Of a stretch of 64,000 nucleotides of DNA, positions 63,230 to 64,000 are shown one piece after another. The position numbers and the translations under genes were made by a program. The notes beneath the pieces are model-generated. The model was not told where the DNA came from, made no database searches, and saw nothing but the letters and a program-made list of their open reading frames with translations. The DNA lies in NCBI RefSeq assembly GCF_019457535.1, contig NZ_CP080417.1:3410001-3474000 (forward strand), given 5' to 3'. Source of the stretch: Shewanella halotolerans. GTDB lineage: Bacteria > Pseudomonadota > Gammaproteobacteria > Enterobacterales > Shewanellaceae. Each line of letters begins with the position of its first letter. Position 1 is the stretch's first letter.

Positions 63230-64000
63230 TTAGACCGGCGGTAGCGAGTCCAGCGGCCAGCGAGGCATGCCCTTCACCGCCAACGGCTCTAGCTGGTCGG
63301 CCTTGAGTCGCTGCATGCCGGCATAGGCGATCATGGCGCCGTTATCGGTACAAAACTCGCCTCTCGGGTAATAGACCCTACCACCGAGTCCCTGCATCAT
63401 CTCCGCCAGGCTCTCGCGCAGACGGCTGTTGGCGCTCACGCCACCGGCGATCACCAGACGGTTATAGCCAGTCTGTTTCAGGGCGCGTTTACACTTGATG
63501 GCCAAGGTGTCGACCACGGCTTCTTCAAAGGCGCGAGCGATATTGGCGCGGGTCTGCTCATCATCGGGCTCATCGGCGATGGTATTGGCGGCAAAGGTCT
63601 TAAGACCTGAGAAGCTAAAGTCCAGCCCTGGACGGTCTGTCATCGGGCGCGGGAAACGGTAGCAGTTAGGCTCGCCTTGGGCGGCAAGCTTAGCGAGTCT
63701 GGGTCCACCGGGATAATCCAGCCCCATCAGCTTAGCCGTCTTATCGAAGGCTTCACCGGCAGCGTCATCCACAGATTCGCCCAGCACCTGATAGCGACCT
63801 ATCCCCTCGACCGCCACCATCATAGAGTGACCGCCTGAGACCAGCAGCGCCAGGAAAGGAAACTCGGGCACATCCTCTTCCAGCATGGGCGCCAGCAGAT
63901 GGCCTTCCATATGATGCACGCCTACCGCGGGTTTGCCCCAGGCAAAGGCCAGCGAGCGGCCCACACAGGCCCCCACTAACAGGGCACCCACCAGGCCAGG
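63230..64000 (-). CDS. tsaD: tRNA threonylcarbamoyladenosine transferase TsaD (partial)
   Basis: C-terminal 256 residues of the protein that, with TsaB and TsaE, transfers the threonylcarbamoyl group to A37 of tRNAs; the 5' part lies beyond the right edge. Visible motifs are the metal-binding HHMEGHLLAP, LLVSGGHS, GESVDDAAGEAFDK and GGVSANSRLR. The frame continues unbroken to the last base of the window. Confidence 0.97.
   Translation of the reverse strand, partial: PGLVGALLVGACVGRSLAFAWGKPAVGVHHMEGHLLAPMLEEDVPEFPFLALLVSGGHSMMVAVEGIGRYQVLGESVDDAAGEAFDKTAKLMGLDYPGGPRLAKLAAQGEPNCYRFPRPMTDRPGLDFSFSGLKTFAANTIADEPDDEQTRANIARAFEEAVVDTLAIKCKRALKQTGYNRLVIAGGVSANSRLRESLAEMMQGLGGRVYYPRGEFCTDNGAMIAYAGMQRLKADQLEPLAVKGMPRWPLDSLPPV

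Overview
This window is chromosomal DNA of a gammaproteobacterium, almost certainly a Shewanella. The gene content (HptA phosphotransfer protein beside oxyR, NhaD and NhaA antiporters, GspA/GspB, erpA with an unnamed coiled-coil membrane protein, gltBD next to mtnN) and the protein sequences fit that genus. Base composition and codon use look like a mid-GC species such as S. loihica. That species name is inference from memory, not a search. No rRNA, tRNA, CRISPR array, prophage or transposase gene was seen.

Layout. 1-9.8 kb is a leftward housekeeping block (rpoE-rseA-rseB-rseC, lepA, lepB-rnc-era, recO, pdxJ, acpS) preceded by a DUF962 gene and the tail of an unidentified gene. rpoE has a recognisable sigma-E promoter of its own and diverges from nadB. 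12.2-20.4 kb holds ygfX/sdhE, nhaA-(small secreted protein)-nhaR, thyA, a TSUP permease, ptsP and rppH; lgt, usually between thyA and ptsP, is not here. 21.1-25.9 kb holds mutH, a membrane class III cyclase, oxyR, hptA and a radical SAM gene. 26.3-32.2 kb is the gltBD glutamate synthase operon.

32.2-36.5 kb is the accessory part, with lower gene density. It contains a compound repeat family (long units of about 237 bp alternating with short units of about 105 bp) flanking a three-gene island (YggL-like protein, small membrane protein, GNAT acetyltransferase), then an AT-rich secreted-protein gene ending in an integron attC-like site, then a hairpin-rich inverted-repeat element and long palindromes.

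36.5-64 kb returns to core genes: mtnN, a CobD/CbiB-like protein, DUF2721, a TRIC/UPF0126 channel, tyrS, an M23 peptidase, anmK, erpA, a ClC protein, a membrane-linked HTH protein, pyrB, hemL, nhaD, gspAB, cca, lpp, an L,D-transpeptidase, rlmA, uppP, folK, folB, plsY and the 3' part of tsaD.

Most interesting signals: a DnaA-box cluster just upstream of mutH, suggestive of a DARS2-like DnaA-reactivating locus; the compound repeat family; the solitary attC-type cassette; a possible short leader peptide plus hairpin ahead of pyrB; and CRP-type sites ahead of nhaA and the cyclase gene. Many starts were re-chosen from ribosome binding sites; GTG or TTG starts are used by ptsP, rppH, cca, plsY, the ClC gene, the cyclase and probably the DUF2721 gene.
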